This document shows positions 1-8,233 of a stretch of 64,000 nt of DNA, one piece after another; position 1 is the stretch's first letter; every line of letters starts with the position of its first letter. The notes under the pieces were generated by a model. That model ran no database searches. It saw nothing but the letters and a program-made list of their open reading frames with translations, and had not been told where the DNA came from. This DNA comes from CADEEN01 sp040384625. Lineage in GTDB: Bacteria > Pseudomonadota > Gammaproteobacteria > Burkholderiales > Burkholderiaceae_C. The stretch spans positions 6,755 through 70,754 of the forward strand of contig JAZKIW010000113.1 in NCBI GenBank assembly GCA_040384625.1. The letters run 5' to 3'. Position numbers and translations under genes: made by a program.

Positions 1-35
1 TCAAACCAAAGGCCGCGAACATCGGCGCGACGGCT

Positions 36-662
36 GTGCCGGCGACTAGGCGCAGCCGCCGCGAGGACTACACCGACAGCACGCGCCAGGCGCTGCTGGA
101 CGCGGCACGCACGCTGTTCGTTTCCACCGGCTACCACCAGACCAGCACCGAAGCCGTGGTGACCGCCGCACGCCTCACGAAGGGCGCGCTGTACCACCAC
201 TTCACGGACAAGGCGGCGCTGCTGGAGGCGCTGGTCATCCAGCTGCAGCAGCAGGCTGCCGAGCGCATGCGCGCGCGGGCCGGCAAGGAAAAGACCTTGT
301 GGGAGTGCCTGCGCGCGGCATGCGAGAGCTACCTGGACATCTGCACCGAGCACGACTACCAGCAGCTGGTGATCCGCGACGCGCCGGCGGCGCTGGGCGC
401 CGAGCGCGCGGGCGCGATCGGCGAGCAGTACGTGATCGGCCCGATGGTGCGCGTGATGGAGCGGTTGAAGGCCGACGGCGAGCTCGACGTGGGCGATGCA
501 CGGCTGGCCGGCCGGATGGTGGCGCGCATGCTGTGCGAGGCGGCCGAGCTGCTGGCGCAGGAGCCGCAGCCGGCGCGCATGCGCAAGGAGGCGCTCGCCA
601 ACCTGTCGCGCGTGCTGGACGCGTTCCGGCCGCGCAGCGCGGGCGCCGGCCGGGCCGCTTGA
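36..662 (+). CDS. TetR/AcrR family transcriptional regulator (5' end may lie outside the window)
   Basis: The protein (208 aa from a GTG start) has a TetR-type N-terminal helix-turn-helix at about residues 14-60, with the family hallmark GALYHHF in the recognition region (TKGALYHHFTDK). A helical ligand-binding domain of normal length follows. TetR proteins are dimeric repressors released by small ligands; the ligand here is unknown. The frame stays open upstream to base 3 with no better start visible, so the true start could be earlier. It converges on the SDR gene at 673-1401 with a 10-base gap, so it gives no clue to the target from a divergent partner inside the window. Confidence 0.85.
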   Translation: MPATRRSRREDYTDSTRQALLDAARTLFVSTGYHQTSTEAVVTAARLTKGALYHHFTDKAALLEALVIQLQQQAAERMRARAGKEKTLWECLRAACESYLDICTEHDYQQLVIRDAPAALGAERAGAIGEQYVIGPMVRVMERLKADGELDVGDARLAGRMVARMLCEAAELLAQEPQPARMRKEALANLSRVLDAFRPRSAGAGRAA

Positions 663-672
663 AGAGGAACGG

Positions 673-1401
673 TCAGTCGCGCACGTCGCCGGCCGGGTTG
701 CTGCCGAAGTCGGGCCGCGCCAGGTAGGCCAGCACGCGCGCCGCGCCTTCCTGCGGCGACACCAGCGCGCCTTGCTCCTTCATGCCGACGAAGTTGCCGC
801 GGTCGGGAAAGTCCTGCGGGTCGGCGCCGCGCAGCTGCACCTGCATGTCGGTGTCGATCACGCCCGGCGCCAGCGAGCACACGCGCGCGCCGTGGGGCTG
901 CAGCGCTTCTTCCAGCGCCACGCAGCGGGTGAAGTGGTCCATGCCGGCCTTGGCCGCGCAGTAGGCGGCCTGCGACGCCATCGCGCGCCGGCCGAGGCCC
1001 GAGGAGATGTTGAGCACCTTGCGCGGCGCGGACCAGCCGGCGGTGGCGCGCAGGAAGGCGCCGGTCAGCAGCATCGGCGCTTCCAGGCCGACGCGCAGCG
1101 CGCGGGCCAGGTCGGCGGCGGCAATGTCGCCCAGCGGCGCGATGCGCGGGATGACGCCGGCGTTGTTGATCAGCGTGACCGACGCCGGCTGGTCGGCGGC
1201 GCGCTGCGCCAGCCATGCCTCCAGCCGGGCCGCGACCGCCTCGCCATCGGCCAGGTCGGCGCTCCATTGCTCGCAGGCCAGTCCAGCGGCGGGCTTGCGC
1301 GCGATGCACAGCAGCTGGTGGCCCGCGGCCAGGAGTTGTTCGGCCATTGCCAGGCCCATGCCGCGCGAGGCGCCGGTGAGGATCGTCAGGGGTGCGTTCA
1401 T
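673..1401 (-). CDS. Short-chain dehydrogenase/reductase (SDR)
   Basis: This 242-aa protein has a Rossmann fold: TGASRGMG near residues 8-15 binds the nucleotide, NNAG follows strand 4, and the catalytic Ser (NISSGLG) and YxxxK (YCAAK) are all present. The arrangement resembles sepiapterin/benzil-reductase-like classical SDRs that use NADPH, but the substrate cannot be told. The ATG at 1399-1401 was chosen because the TGAS motif then falls at the usual place. The reading frame runs open far upstream across other genes, which is a high-GC artefact and not a fusion. Confidence 0.87.
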   Translation of the reverse strand: MNAPLTILTGASRGMGLAMAEQLLAAGHQLLCIARKPAAGLACEQWSADLADGEAVAARLEAWLAQRAADQPASVTLINNAGVIPRIAPLGDIAAADLARALRVGLEAPMLLTGAFLRATAGWSAPRKVLNISSGLGRRAMASQAAYCAAKAGMDHFTRCVALEEALQPHGARVCSLAPGVIDTDMQVQLRGADPQDFPDRGNFVGMKEQGALVSPQEGAARVLAYLARPDFGSNPAGDVRD

Positions 1402-1421
1402 CCGCGCAGTGTAGAACGCGC

Positions 1422-2081
1422 TCAGAACGGCACGGCGCTTTCCAGCACCAGCGGCCGGTTGGTGGCCGGGTGCATCAGCTGCAGCCCGGCCGCATGCAGC
1501 AGCAGGCGCGGCGCGCGCGCCTCGATGGCGGGCGAGGCGTACAGCGGGTCGCCCAGGATGGGGTGGCCCAGCGACTGCATGTGCACGCGCAACTGGTGCG
1601 AGCGGCCGGTCAGCGGCTCCAGCTCCACGCGCGTGCCGTCGGCGGCGGCGTCGTAGGCGAGGGCGCGCCAGCGCGTGCGGCTGGGCCGGCCGTGCTCGTG
1701 GTCCACGCGCTGCAGCGGCCGCGCCAGCCAGTCGGCGCCGATGGGAAGATCGATCGTGCTCCAGCCGTCGGCGTCGGCGGCTTCGGTGCCCCGCGGTGCG
1801 CCGGCCACCACCGCCACGTAGCGCTTGCCGACCTGGCGCTGCTCGAACGCCAGGCCCAGGCGCCGCTGCATGTCGGCGCCGCGCGCCATCAGCAGCAGGC
1901 CGGAAGTCGCCATGTCCAGCCGGTGCACCACCAGCGCGTCCGGCCACATGGCCTGCGCGCGCGCCGCGGCGCAATCCTGCTTGTCGGGCCCGCGCCCCGG
2001 CACGGCCAGCAGGCCGGCCGGCTTGTCCAGCACCAGCAGGTGCTCGTCCACGTAGACCAGGCCTTCGGATAATGCCGCCAT
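1422..2081 (-). CDS. RluA-family pseudouridine synthase
   Basis: This 219-aa enzyme isomerises uridine to pseudouridine in rRNA or tRNA. The catalytic motif HRLD is at residues 53-56 with Asp56 as nucleophile, preceded by the family strand LDKPAGLL and followed by GRSHQLRVH and GHPILGDPLY, all typical of RluA. There is no S4 domain, so it is the short form. The start is the ATG at 2079-2081; its CAT overlaps the ATG of the divergent DUF486 gene (CATG at 2079-2082). RNA target is unknown. Confidence 0.88.
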   Translation of the reverse strand: MAALSEGLVYVDEHLLVLDKPAGLLAVPGRGPDKQDCAAARAQAMWPDALVVHRLDMATSGLLLMARGADMQRRLGLAFEQRQVGKRYVAVVAGAPRGTEAADADGWSTIDLPIGADWLARPLQRVDHEHGRPSRTRWRALAYDAAADGTRVELEPLTGRSHQLRVHMQSLGHPILGDPLYASPAIEARAPRLLLHAAGLQLMHPATNRPLVLESAVPF

Positions 2082-2448
2082 GGGCGCAATCAACTCTCTT
2101 TCCTTTCCGCTGCAGGCCATTCTTTTGCTGGTGGCCTCCAATGTGTTCATGACCATGGCCTGGTACGGCCACCTGAAGAACCTGGCCACCGCGCCCTGGT
2201 ACGTGGCGGCGCTGGTGAGCTGGGCCATCGCGCTGGCGGAGTACCTGCTGCAGGTGCCGGCCAACCGCATCGGCTTCCAGCAGGCCGGATTCAGCGTCGG
2301 CCAGCTCAAGATCATGCAGGAAATCATCACGCTGTCGGTGTTCCTGCCGTTCTCGGTGTACTACCTGAAGGAGCCGCTGAAGCTGGATTACCTGTGGGCG
2401 GGGCTGTGCATGGTGGGCGCCGCCTATTTCATATTCCGCAATTCCTGA
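2080..2448 (+). CDS. DUF486 / DMT-like small membrane protein
   Basis: The 122-aa protein has four predicted transmembrane helices and the family pattern SNVFMTMAWYGHLK near the N-terminus, EYLLQVPANRIG in the middle and LKEPLKLDYLWAGLCM near the end. This matches the DUF486 group of small inner-membrane proteins related to the drug/metabolite transporter fold. Function is not known. The start shares the four bases CATG with the divergent pseudouridine synthase start, so the promoters of both genes must lie within each other's coding sequence. Confidence 0.85.
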   Translation: MGAINSLSFPLQAILLLVASNVFMTMAWYGHLKNLATAPWYVAALVSWAIALAEYLLQVPANRIGFQQAGFSVGQLKIMQEIITLSVFLPFSVYYLKEPLKLDYLWAGLCMVGAAYFIFRNS

Positions 2449-2514
2449 GGGAAGGCCGCAGTTACACTCGCCGCAGTCTCGAAACCCGACCCCAAAGTCC
2501 CCCAGGAGCTCCCC

Positions 2515-3162
2515 ATGCTGTTCGCCAAGCTGCTGCCTCGCGAAGGCAACTTCTTCGAAATGTTCAACCTGCATGCGGACAAGATCGTGGAGGCGGCGCG
2601 CGCGTTTTCCCAGCTGGTGGCGAACTACAACGATCCGCACCTGCGCGAGCAGTACACCCGCGAAGTCGACAACGCCGAGCGCGCGGCCGACCGCGTGACG
2701 CACGACGTCAACCGGCTGATCCACCAGACCTTCATCACGCCGATCGACCGCGAGCAGATCCACACGCTCATCAACACCATGGACGACGTGGCCGACCTGA
2801 TCCAGGACTCGGCCGAGACCATGGCGCTGTACGACGTGCGGCACATGACCGAGGAGATCACCCGCCTGACCGAGCTCAGCGTGCGCTGCTGCGAGCGCGT
2901 GAAGGACGCGGTGGCGCTGATCGGCAAGCTGTCCGAAGGCAACTCGGCCGAGGCCGCGCTGAAGACCTGCGAGGAGATCGACCGCATCGAGTCGGACGCC
3001 GACCGCGTGATGCGATCGGCCATGAGCAAGCTGTTTCGCGAAGAGCCGGACGTGCGCGAGGTGATCAAGCTCAAGGCCATCTACGAGCTGCTGGAGACCA
3101 TCACCGACAAGTGCGAGGACGTGGCCAACGTCGTCGAAGGCATCGTGCTCGAGAACTCCTGA
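2515..3162 (+). CDS. DUF47 family protein, PhoU-like partner of Pit
   Basis: This 215-aa all-helical protein belongs to the DUF47/TIGR00153 group, which is structurally related to PhoU. The N-terminus LFAKLLPREGNFFEMF and the repeated acidic helices (DNAERAADRVTHDVNRLIHQTF, IDRIESDADRVMRSAMSKLF) are typical. It sits 13 bases upstream of the phosphate permease gene, the usual arrangement. Genes of this type are thought to control low-affinity phosphate uptake through the neighbouring Pit permease. A short gap separates it from the upstream DUF486 gene. Confidence 0.9.
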   Translation: MLFAKLLPREGNFFEMFNLHADKIVEAARAFSQLVANYNDPHLREQYTREVDNAERAADRVTHDVNRLIHQTFITPIDREQIHTLINTMDDVADLIQDSAETMALYDVRHMTEEITRLTELSVRCCERVKDAVALIGKLSEGNSAEAALKTCEEIDRIESDADRVMRSAMSKLFREEPDVREVIKLKAIYELLETITDKCEDVANVVEGIVLENS

Positions 3163-3175
3163 GCGAAGGATTCCC

Positions 3176-4186
3176 ATGCAAGCGATGCAAGCCGCCCTCT
3201 GGGTCGTGGTGCTGCTGGTCGTCGTGGCCCTGCTGTTCGATTTCATGAACGGCTTCCACGACGCGGCCAACTCGATCGCCACCATCGTCTCCACCGGCGT
3301 GCTGCGGCCCGCGCAGGCGGTGGTGTTCGCCGCCATCTTCAACTTCATCGCGGTGTTCATCTTCCACCTGAGCGTGGCAGCCACGGTGGGCAAGGGCATC
3401 GTCGAGCCGGGCGTGGTGGACACGCACGTGGTGTTCGGCGCGCTGATCGGCGCGATCTTCTGGAACGTGCTGACCTGGTACTACGGCATCCCCAGCAGTT
3501 CCTCGCATGCGCTGATCGGCGGCATCGTCGGCGCGGTGATCGCCAAGTCGGGCGCCGGTGCGCTGCTGGCCGGCGGCATCTGGAAGACGGTGCTGTTCAT
3601 CTTCGTGTCGCCGGTGCTGGGCTTCCTGCTGGGCTCGCTCATCATGGTGCTGGTGTCGCACCTGTTCCGCCGCGCCCGGCCGTCCAAGATCGACCGCTGG
3701 TTCCGCCGCCTGCAGCTGGTTTCCGCCGGCGCCTACAGCCTGGGGCACGGCGGCAACGACGCGCAGAAGACCATCGGCATCATCTGGATGCTCTTGATCG
3801 CCACGGGCTACGTGGCGCAGGGCGCGAGCAACCCGCCGTTCTGGGTGATCGCGGCCTGCTACGCGGCCATCGCCATGGGCACCATGTTCGGCGGCTGGCG
3901 CATCGTCAAGACCATGGGCCAGAAGATCACCAAGCTCAAACCGGTGGGTGGCTTTTGTGCCGAAACTGGCGGCGCCATCACGCTGTTCCTGGCCTCAGGC
4001 CTGGGCATCCCGGTGTCGACCACGCACACCATCACCGGGGCGATCGTCGGCGTCGGCTCGACGCGACGCGCCTCGGCCGTGCGCTGGGGGGTTGCCGGCA
4101 CCATCGTCTGGGCCTGGATTTTCACGATCCCGGCATCGGCCCTGATGGCAGCGCTGGCCTATTGGGCCGGTCGCGGTCTGCTCTGA
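3176..4186 (+). CDS. pit: Pit-type inorganic phosphate transporter
   Basis: The 336-aa permease has about ten membrane helices and the two inverted PiT signature repeats: FMNGFHDAANSIAT near residues 23-37 and GHGGNDAQKTIGII near residue 190. It imports phosphate, probably as a metal-phosphate complex with protons, across the inner membrane. It follows the DUF47 gene by 13 bases and is surely co-transcribed with it. Its stop is separated from the convergent TM2 gene stop by only three bases, leaving no room for a separate terminator. Confidence 0.92.
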   Translation: MQAMQAALWVVVLLVVVALLFDFMNGFHDAANSIATIVSTGVLRPAQAVVFAAIFNFIAVFIFHLSVAATVGKGIVEPGVVDTHVVFGALIGAIFWNVLTWYYGIPSSSSHALIGGIVGAVIAKSGAGALLAGGIWKTVLFIFVSPVLGFLLGSLIMVLVSHLFRRARPSKIDRWFRRLQLVSAGAYSLGHGGNDAQKTIGIIWMLLIATGYVAQGASNPPFWVIAACYAAIAMGTMFGGWRIVKTMGQKITKLKPVGGFCAETGGAITLFLASGLGIPVSTTHTITGAIVGVGSTRRASAVRWGVAGTIVWAWIFTIPASALMAALAYWAGRGLL

Positions 4187-4189
4187 GCG

Positions 4190-4630
4190 CTACGACCTGC
4201 CGGCGCTCGGAGTCTCGATCTGCCACTCGAAGTAGCGTTGCCCGCTGAACGCGATGGTGGCCATCAAGGCGGTGGCGCCGATCATCAGGGCGGCGATCAC
4301 CCCCAGAACCGGGCCCCACGCCGTGGCGTGAACCGGGGCGCCAGGGTTGTGCCGTGCGTCCCAGCGGGCGTCGGGCGTTAGGCCGTAGACGATCGCGCAC
4401 AGCGCGGCCTGCGCCAACATCAGCCCCAGCAAGGGCAGCAAGAGCCAGGACAGGCGATCGTCCTGACCGAGCTCGAGCATGCGCTGCACCCCCCACAGCC
4501 CGGCCAGGGTCGGCAGGGGGTGCAGCCAGGCCAGGAGGTCGCGCGCGCCGCGCAGGTACAGGCGATGCAGGCCCAGGCAGCCGCCCAGAAGGGCCAGCCA
4601 GGTCGCAAGGGCCTTCGACTTGTAGTGCAT
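4190..4630 (-). CDS. TM2-domain membrane protein
   Basis: The N-terminal half of this 146-aa protein carries the TM2 signature (LALLGGCLGLHRLYLRG), a pair of membrane helices joined by a short turn and usually preceded by a glycine-rich GxxGxHRFY-like motif. Two or three further membrane helices follow. TM2 proteins have no firm function in bacteria. Its ATG overlaps the TGA of the upstream acetyltransferase by one base (TGATG), which suggests translational coupling. Confidence 0.75.
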   Translation of the reverse strand: MHYKSKALATWLALLGGCLGLHRLYLRGARDLLAWLHPLPTLAGLWGVQRMLELGQDDRLSWLLLPLLGLMLAQAALCAIVYGLTPDARWDARHNPGAPVHATAWGPVLGVIAALMIGATALMATIAFSGQRYFEWQIETPSAGRS

Positions 4631-5166
4631 CAGCGCTCGTCACCGGGGGCACTGGCGCCGCCGTCACCGAGAGCCTTCTGCATCAAGACCACGTCGAGCC
4701 AGCGGCCAAACTTCCAGCCTGCAGCCTTGAATACGCCGGTCGGCTCGAAGCCGCAGGCGCGGTGCACGCCGACCGAACCCGCGTTGGCGGAGTCGCCGAT
4801 CACGGCCAGCATCTGCCGGGCGCCCCGCGCTTCGCACTGCGCCAGCAGTTCGGCCAGGAGCAGGCGGCCGACACCCTGGCCTTGCGCCGCGGGGTCGAGG
4901 TAGATCGAGTCCTCCAGACAGAAGCGGTAGGCGCGGCGCGGACGGAAGTGGTTGGCGTAGGCATAGCCCAGCGACTCGCCGCCGCGCTCGGCCACCAGCC
5001 AGGGCAGGCCTTTGGCGAGGACATCCTCGCGGCGGCGCACCATCTCGGCCTCGTCCGGCACGTCGAGTTCGAAGGTGCCGGTCCCCTGTGTCACAGCGTG
5101 GCCATAGATGCGTGTGATGGCCGGCATATCGGCAGCGCTGCTCGGGCGGATGATCAAGGGCGGCAT
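4630..5166 (-). CDS. GNAT N-acetyltransferase, phosphinothricin acetyltransferase-like
   Basis: This 178-aa protein has the GNAT acetyl-CoA site QGQGVGRLLLAELL and the PAT-type pattern ITRIYGHAVTQGTGTFE at the N-terminus with GFEPTGVFKAAGWKFGRWLDVVLMQ at the end. Enzymes of this subgroup acetylate methionine sulfoximine, methionine sulfone or phosphinothricin. The ATG at 5164-5166 gives the normal PLIIRPSS beginning; a TTG at 5188-5190 is in frame and possible. The divergent rpsP promoter lies directly upstream. It is coupled to the TM2 gene by a one-base overlap. Confidence 0.85.
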   Translation of the reverse strand: MPPLIIRPSSAADMPAITRIYGHAVTQGTGTFELDVPDEAEMVRRREDVLAKGLPWLVAERGGESLGYAYANHFRPRRAYRFCLEDSIYLDPAAQGQGVGRLLLAELLAQCEARGARQMLAVIGDSANAGSVGVHRACGFEPTGVFKAAGWKFGRWLDVVLMQKALGDGGASAPGDER

Positions 5167-5174
5167 GGGCGGAT

Positions 5175-5203
5175 ATGGCAGAGTCGTCAAGCAAGTCTAT
5201 AAT
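5175..5203 (+). promoter_or_regulatory. Predicted sigma70 promoter of the rpsP operon
   Basis: A perfect -10 hexamer TATAAT is at 5198-5203. With a 17-base spacer the -35 is ATGGCA at 5175-5180 (four of six consensus bases). The predicted transcript would start near 5210 and carry a leader of about 150 bases before rpsP. A consensus -10 is rare in DNA this GC-rich, which makes the call reasonable. Confidence 0.6.
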
Positions 5204-5356
5204 GCGCGGTTTTCGGCGACGGCTGGTCGAGTGACTGGCGTATCTACGGCGCCGAGCCGTGTGCAGCGCGCGACAGCGCAGTGCATCAACGATCTGACCG
5301 GCCGGTGTGTCTCCTGGTGCGGTGGACGAACGAGTTCGATTTCGAGGTCAAACCCC

Positions 5357-5605
5357 ATGGTTGTCATCCGTCTGTCCCGCTCCGGCGCCAAGAAGCGCCC
5401 GTTCTACAACATCGTCGTCGCCGACTCGCACGAGCGCCGTGACGGCCGCTTTATCGAGCGTGTGGGCTTCTACAACCCGGTCGCCGCCGGTGGCGAGCAG
5501 CCGCTGCGCGTGGCCACCGACCGCATCGCCTACTGGACCGGCGTCGGCGCCCAGGTCTCGCCGACGGTGGCGCGCCTGGTCGGCCAGGCCAAGGCGAGCG
5601 CCTGA
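5357..5605 (+). CDS. rpsP: 30S ribosomal protein S16
   Basis: The 82-aa protein begins MVVIRLSRSGAKKRPFYNIV and contains RFIERVGFYNP, the classic S16 signature. It binds 16S rRNA and helps assemble the small subunit. The ATG at 5357 gives the normal length; a GAGG about nine bases upstream serves as ribosome binding site. It is first in the conserved order rpsP-rimM-trmD-rplS, with a leader of roughly 150 bases after the predicted promoter. Confidence 0.98.
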   Translation: MVVIRLSRSGAKKRPFYNIVVADSHERRDGRFIERVGFYNPVAAGGEQPLRVATDRIAYWTGVGAQVSPTVARLVGQAKASA

Positions 5606-5624
5606 AGCTCGCAGGCGCGGCCGC

Positions 5625-6233
5625 GTGGCGACGCTGCCGTCGCTAGCCGCCGAGGCGGTCGATGTGTCGGCCTTGCCGGCCGATGCCATCGAGGTCGGCC
5701 GCATCGTCGGCGCCTGGGGCGTCAAGGGTGCCTTCAAGGTCCAGGCCTACGCCAGCGAACCACAGGCCCTGTTCTCTTCCAAGCGGTGGTTCCTGCAGCC
5801 GGCGGACTTGCAGGTTTCGGGACCACGTCGTCCTGCGCCACCTGCGATGCTGCGCATCACGCAGGCGCGCGAGCAAGCGGCGGCGGTTGTCGCTGCGGCC
5901 CAGGGCATCGAGGACCGGGACGCCGCTGAGGCGCTGACCGGCGCGCGGGTGTTCGTCGCCCGCTCCAGCTTCCCGACCGCCGGCGACGACGAGTACTACT
6001 GGGTTGATCTGATCGGTCTGTCCGTCGTCAACCGTGAGAGCGTGTCGCTGGGCCAGGTGACGGGCTTGATCGACACCGGTGTGCACAGCGTATTGCGCGT
6101 ACGCCGTCCCGACGCGCCGGCCGAGGCCGCCCCGGACCAGGCCGAGCGCTTGATCCCCTTCGTCGCTGCGTACCTCGACAAGGTCGATCTCGAGGCCCGA
6201 CTGATCCATGTCGACTGGGGCCTGGATTTCTGA
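5625..6233 (+). CDS. rimM: Ribosome maturation factor RimM
   Basis: The 202-aa protein has the RimM N-domain (IEVGRIVGAWGVKGAFKVQAY near residues 23-43) and the C-terminal PRC-barrel with YYWVDLIGLSVVN and LIPFV-AYLDKVDLEARLIHVDWGLDF. It assists late maturation of the 30S head around S19. The GTG at 5625 was chosen because no ATG lies before the first conserved strand; a second in-frame GTG near 5661 is possible. Its stop overlaps the trmD start (TGATG at 6231-6235). Confidence 0.93.
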   Translation: MATLPSLAAEAVDVSALPADAIEVGRIVGAWGVKGAFKVQAYASEPQALFSSKRWFLQPADLQVSGPRRPAPPAMLRITQAREQAAAVVAAAQGIEDRDAAEALTGARVFVARSSFPTAGDDEYYWVDLIGLSVVNRESVSLGQVTGLIDTGVHSVLRVRRPDAPAEAAPDQAERLIPFVAAYLDKVDLEARLIHVDWGLDF

Positions 6234-6982
6234 TGCGCTTCGACGTCATTACCTTGTTTCCGGAACTGTTCGCGCCGCAGTTCGCGCTGGGCGTGACGCG
6301 CCGTGCCTTCGAATCGGGGCAGGTCGATGTGCGACTGTGGCCGCTGCGCGATTTCGGTGAGGGCGCGTACAAGCGTGTGGATGACCGCCCCTTCGGCGGC
6401 GGACCGGGCATGGTGCTGCTGGCCGAGCCGCTCGAGGCTGCGCTGGCCGCCGCACGTGCAGGGCGCGCTGACCCGACGCCCGCCGTGATCCACTTCACGC
6501 CCGCCGGCCGGCGTCTCGACCAGGGCCTGGTTCGCGAGATGGCGACGGGGCCAGGTGCCGTGTTGCTGTGCGGTCGCTATGAAGGGATCGACCAGCGGTT
6601 CCTCGACCGTCATGTGACGCTCGAGCTGAGCCTCGGCGATTTCGTTCTCTCCGGCGGGGAGTTGCCGGCGCTTGCCCTGCTCGACGCCGTAGCTCGCCTG
6701 CAGCCTGGTGTGCTGGGCGACGAGCAGTCGCACCAGCAGGACAGCTTTGGCATCGACGGTTTGCTCGACTGCCCGCACTACAGTCGCCCGGAAGCCCTGC
6801 AGGGCGGCGCCGTGGTGCCGGGCGTGCTGCTCTCAGGCCATCATGCCGAGATTGCGCGATGGCGTCGCGAGCGTTCCCTCGAGCTGACGGCCCGGCGCCG
6901 GCCCGAGTTGATCGACGTAGCGCGGGCCGCCGGCCGTCTGAGCCCGTCCGACGAACGCTTTTTGATCGACGCCGGGCTATAA
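6233..6982 (+). CDS. trmD: tRNA (guanine-N1)-methyltransferase
   Basis: This 249-aa SPOUT methyltransferase makes m1G37 in tRNAs reading CNN and prevents +1 frameshifting. It starts MRFDVITLFPELF, has the PFGGGPGMV loop, the knotted SAM site LLCGRYEGIDQRF, and SLGDFVLSGGELPAL, all diagnostic. Length is normal. It overlaps rimM by one base and is followed after about 97 bases by rplS. Confidence 0.97.
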   Translation: MRFDVITLFPELFAPQFALGVTRRAFESGQVDVRLWPLRDFGEGAYKRVDDRPFGGGPGMVLLAEPLEAALAAARAGRADPTPAVIHFTPAGRRLDQGLVREMATGPGAVLLCGRYEGIDQRFLDRHVTLELSLGDFVLSGGELPALALLDAVARLQPGVLGDEQSHQQDSFGIDGLLDCPHYSRPEALQGGAVVPGVLLSGHHAEIARWRRERSLELTARRRPELIDVARAAGRLSPSDERFLIDAGL

Positions 6983-7079
6983 TCTCAGGCTTTTCGATCC
7001 TCTGCCGGGACAGCGCAGCGCCTCAGGCCCGCGCACACTTCCCCCAACAATCGCCGGCACGATCACAGGAGAAATGCAA

Positions 7080-7433
7080 GTGGATCTGATCCAAACCCTC
7101 GAGCAGGAAGAGATTGCTCGGCTGGGCAAGAAGTTGCCCGTGTTTGCCCCTGGTGACACCGTGATCGTCAGTGTCAGCGTCGTCGAAGGCACGCGCAAGC
7201 GCGTCCAGGCCTACGAAGGCGTGGTGATCGCAAAACGCAACCGCGGCCTCAACTCCAGCTTCATCGTGCGCAAGATTTCCAGCGGCGAAGGTGTCGAGCG
7301 CACGTTCCAGCTTTACAGCCCGCTGATTGCAGGTATTGAAGTCAAGCGCCGCGGCGATGTACGCCGGGCCAAGCTGTACTACCTTCGTGACCGCTCGGGC
7401 AAGTCGGCGCGCATCAAGGAGAAGCTGGCCTGA
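7080..7433 (+). CDS. rplS: 50S ribosomal protein L19
   Basis: The protein (117 aa) has the L19 core VEGTRKRVQAYEGVVIAKRNRG and ends RDRSGKSARIKEKLA. It sits at the 30S-50S interface. The GTG at 7080 is preferred: the strong AGGAG at 7067-7071 lies eight bases upstream, and the resulting N-terminus MDLIQTLEQEEIARL matches the usual MNLIQTLEQEEIARL of relatives. The ATG at 7074 in the same frame would leave only two bases after AGGAG. It closes the rpsP operon and is followed by a terminator. Confidence 0.95.
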   Translation: MDLIQTLEQEEIARLGKKLPVFAPGDTVIVSVSVVEGTRKRVQAYEGVVIAKRNRGLNSSFIVRKISSGEGVERTFQLYSPLIAGIEVKRRGDVRRAKLYYLRDRSGKSARIKEKLA

Positions 7434-7455
7434 CCAGCCTTTTCGTGACAAGGTT

Positions 7456-7479
7456 CAAAGCCGCCTGCGGGCGGCTTTG
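7456..7479 (+). terminator. Intrinsic terminator after rplS
   Basis: A perfect 10-bp stem (arms 7456-7465 and 7470-7479) closes a TGCG tetraloop, 22 bases after the rplS stop. The 3' arm ends in CTTTG; the downstream U-tract is weak. Position at the operon end supports the call. Confidence 0.75.
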
Positions 7480-7503
7480 TCGTTGGCGCTCTATGCTCGT
7501 CGC

Positions 7504-8211
7504 ATGACCCAAGGCGAGACTTTGCGCGCGCCGATCCTGAACCCGCTGGCCGTGCCTGTGGCGGGTAACGACGCCCACCTGCCTGCCGTCGATGCGACCC
7601 GGCTGACCGCGCAGGCCTTGCGCAGCCGTTTTGCGTCGCCGCCCGCCTGGCGGCCCGAAACACTGGGTGACGGGCGCCTGTTCCAGGGCCGCAACCGCGC
7701 TGCCGCGTCCGTCCTGGTGCCGCTGGTGGAACGCGTCGAAGGCATCACGGTACTGCTGACGCAGCGCACCGCGCACCTGCGCGACCACGCCGGCCAGATC
7801 AGCTTCCCTGGCGGTCGCGCGGAGACCAGCGACGATGATGCCGTGGCGACGGCCCTGCGCGAGGCCGAAGAAGAGGTCGGCCTGACGCGCGGGCACATCG
7901 AGGTCATCGGCTCGCTGCCCGAGTACCGCACCGTGACCTACTACGATGTGACGCCGGTGGTGGCGCTAGTCAGGCCACCGTTCACGCTGGCGCTCGATGC
8001 CCATGAAGTGGCCGATGCCTTCGAGGTACCGCTGTCCTTTCTGATGACACCGGCGAATCACCAGCGCCACAGCTTTGAACTCGACGGCTATCGGCGCGAG
8101 TTCCTGTCGATGCCCTGGCGTCGGCCCGACGAACGGGGTGGGGCGCCGTACTTCATCTGGGGCGCCACGGCGGCGATGCTGCGCAACCTGTATCGGTTCC
8201 TCAGCGCCTGA
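7504..8211 (+). CDS. Nudix hydrolase, CoA pyrophosphatase-like
   Basis: This 235-aa protein has the CoA-ase form of the Nudix box: SFPGGRAE followed by the metal-binding REAEEEVGL, and the upstream AAASVLVPLVER and RTAHLRDHAGQISFPGG segment that defines the NudL/CoA pyrophosphatase group. Such enzymes split coenzyme A into phosphopantetheine and 3',5'-ADP. The ATG at 7504 lies just after the rplS terminator, so the gene has its own short promoter space. The CobD-like gene follows 22 bases downstream. Confidence 0.87.
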   Translation: MTQGETLRAPILNPLAVPVAGNDAHLPAVDATRLTAQALRSRFASPPAWRPETLGDGRLFQGRNRAAASVLVPLVERVEGITVLLTQRTAHLRDHAGQISFPGGRAETSDDDAVATALREAEEEVGLTRGHIEVIGSLPEYRTVTYYDVTPVVALVRPPFTLALDAHEVADAFEVPLSFLMTPANHQRHSFELDGYRREFLSMPWRRPDERGGAPYFIWGATAAMLRNLYRFLSA

Positions 8212-8233
8212 GCTCTGCTTATCATCGCTGTCG

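Noticed and set aside
673..3423. A minus-strand frame of 916 codons that contains the SDR
   Set aside because: It runs antisense through several good plus-strand genes (DUF486, DUF47 and the start of pit). Long open frames are common by chance in DNA this GC-rich. The SDR begins at its own ATG at 1401.
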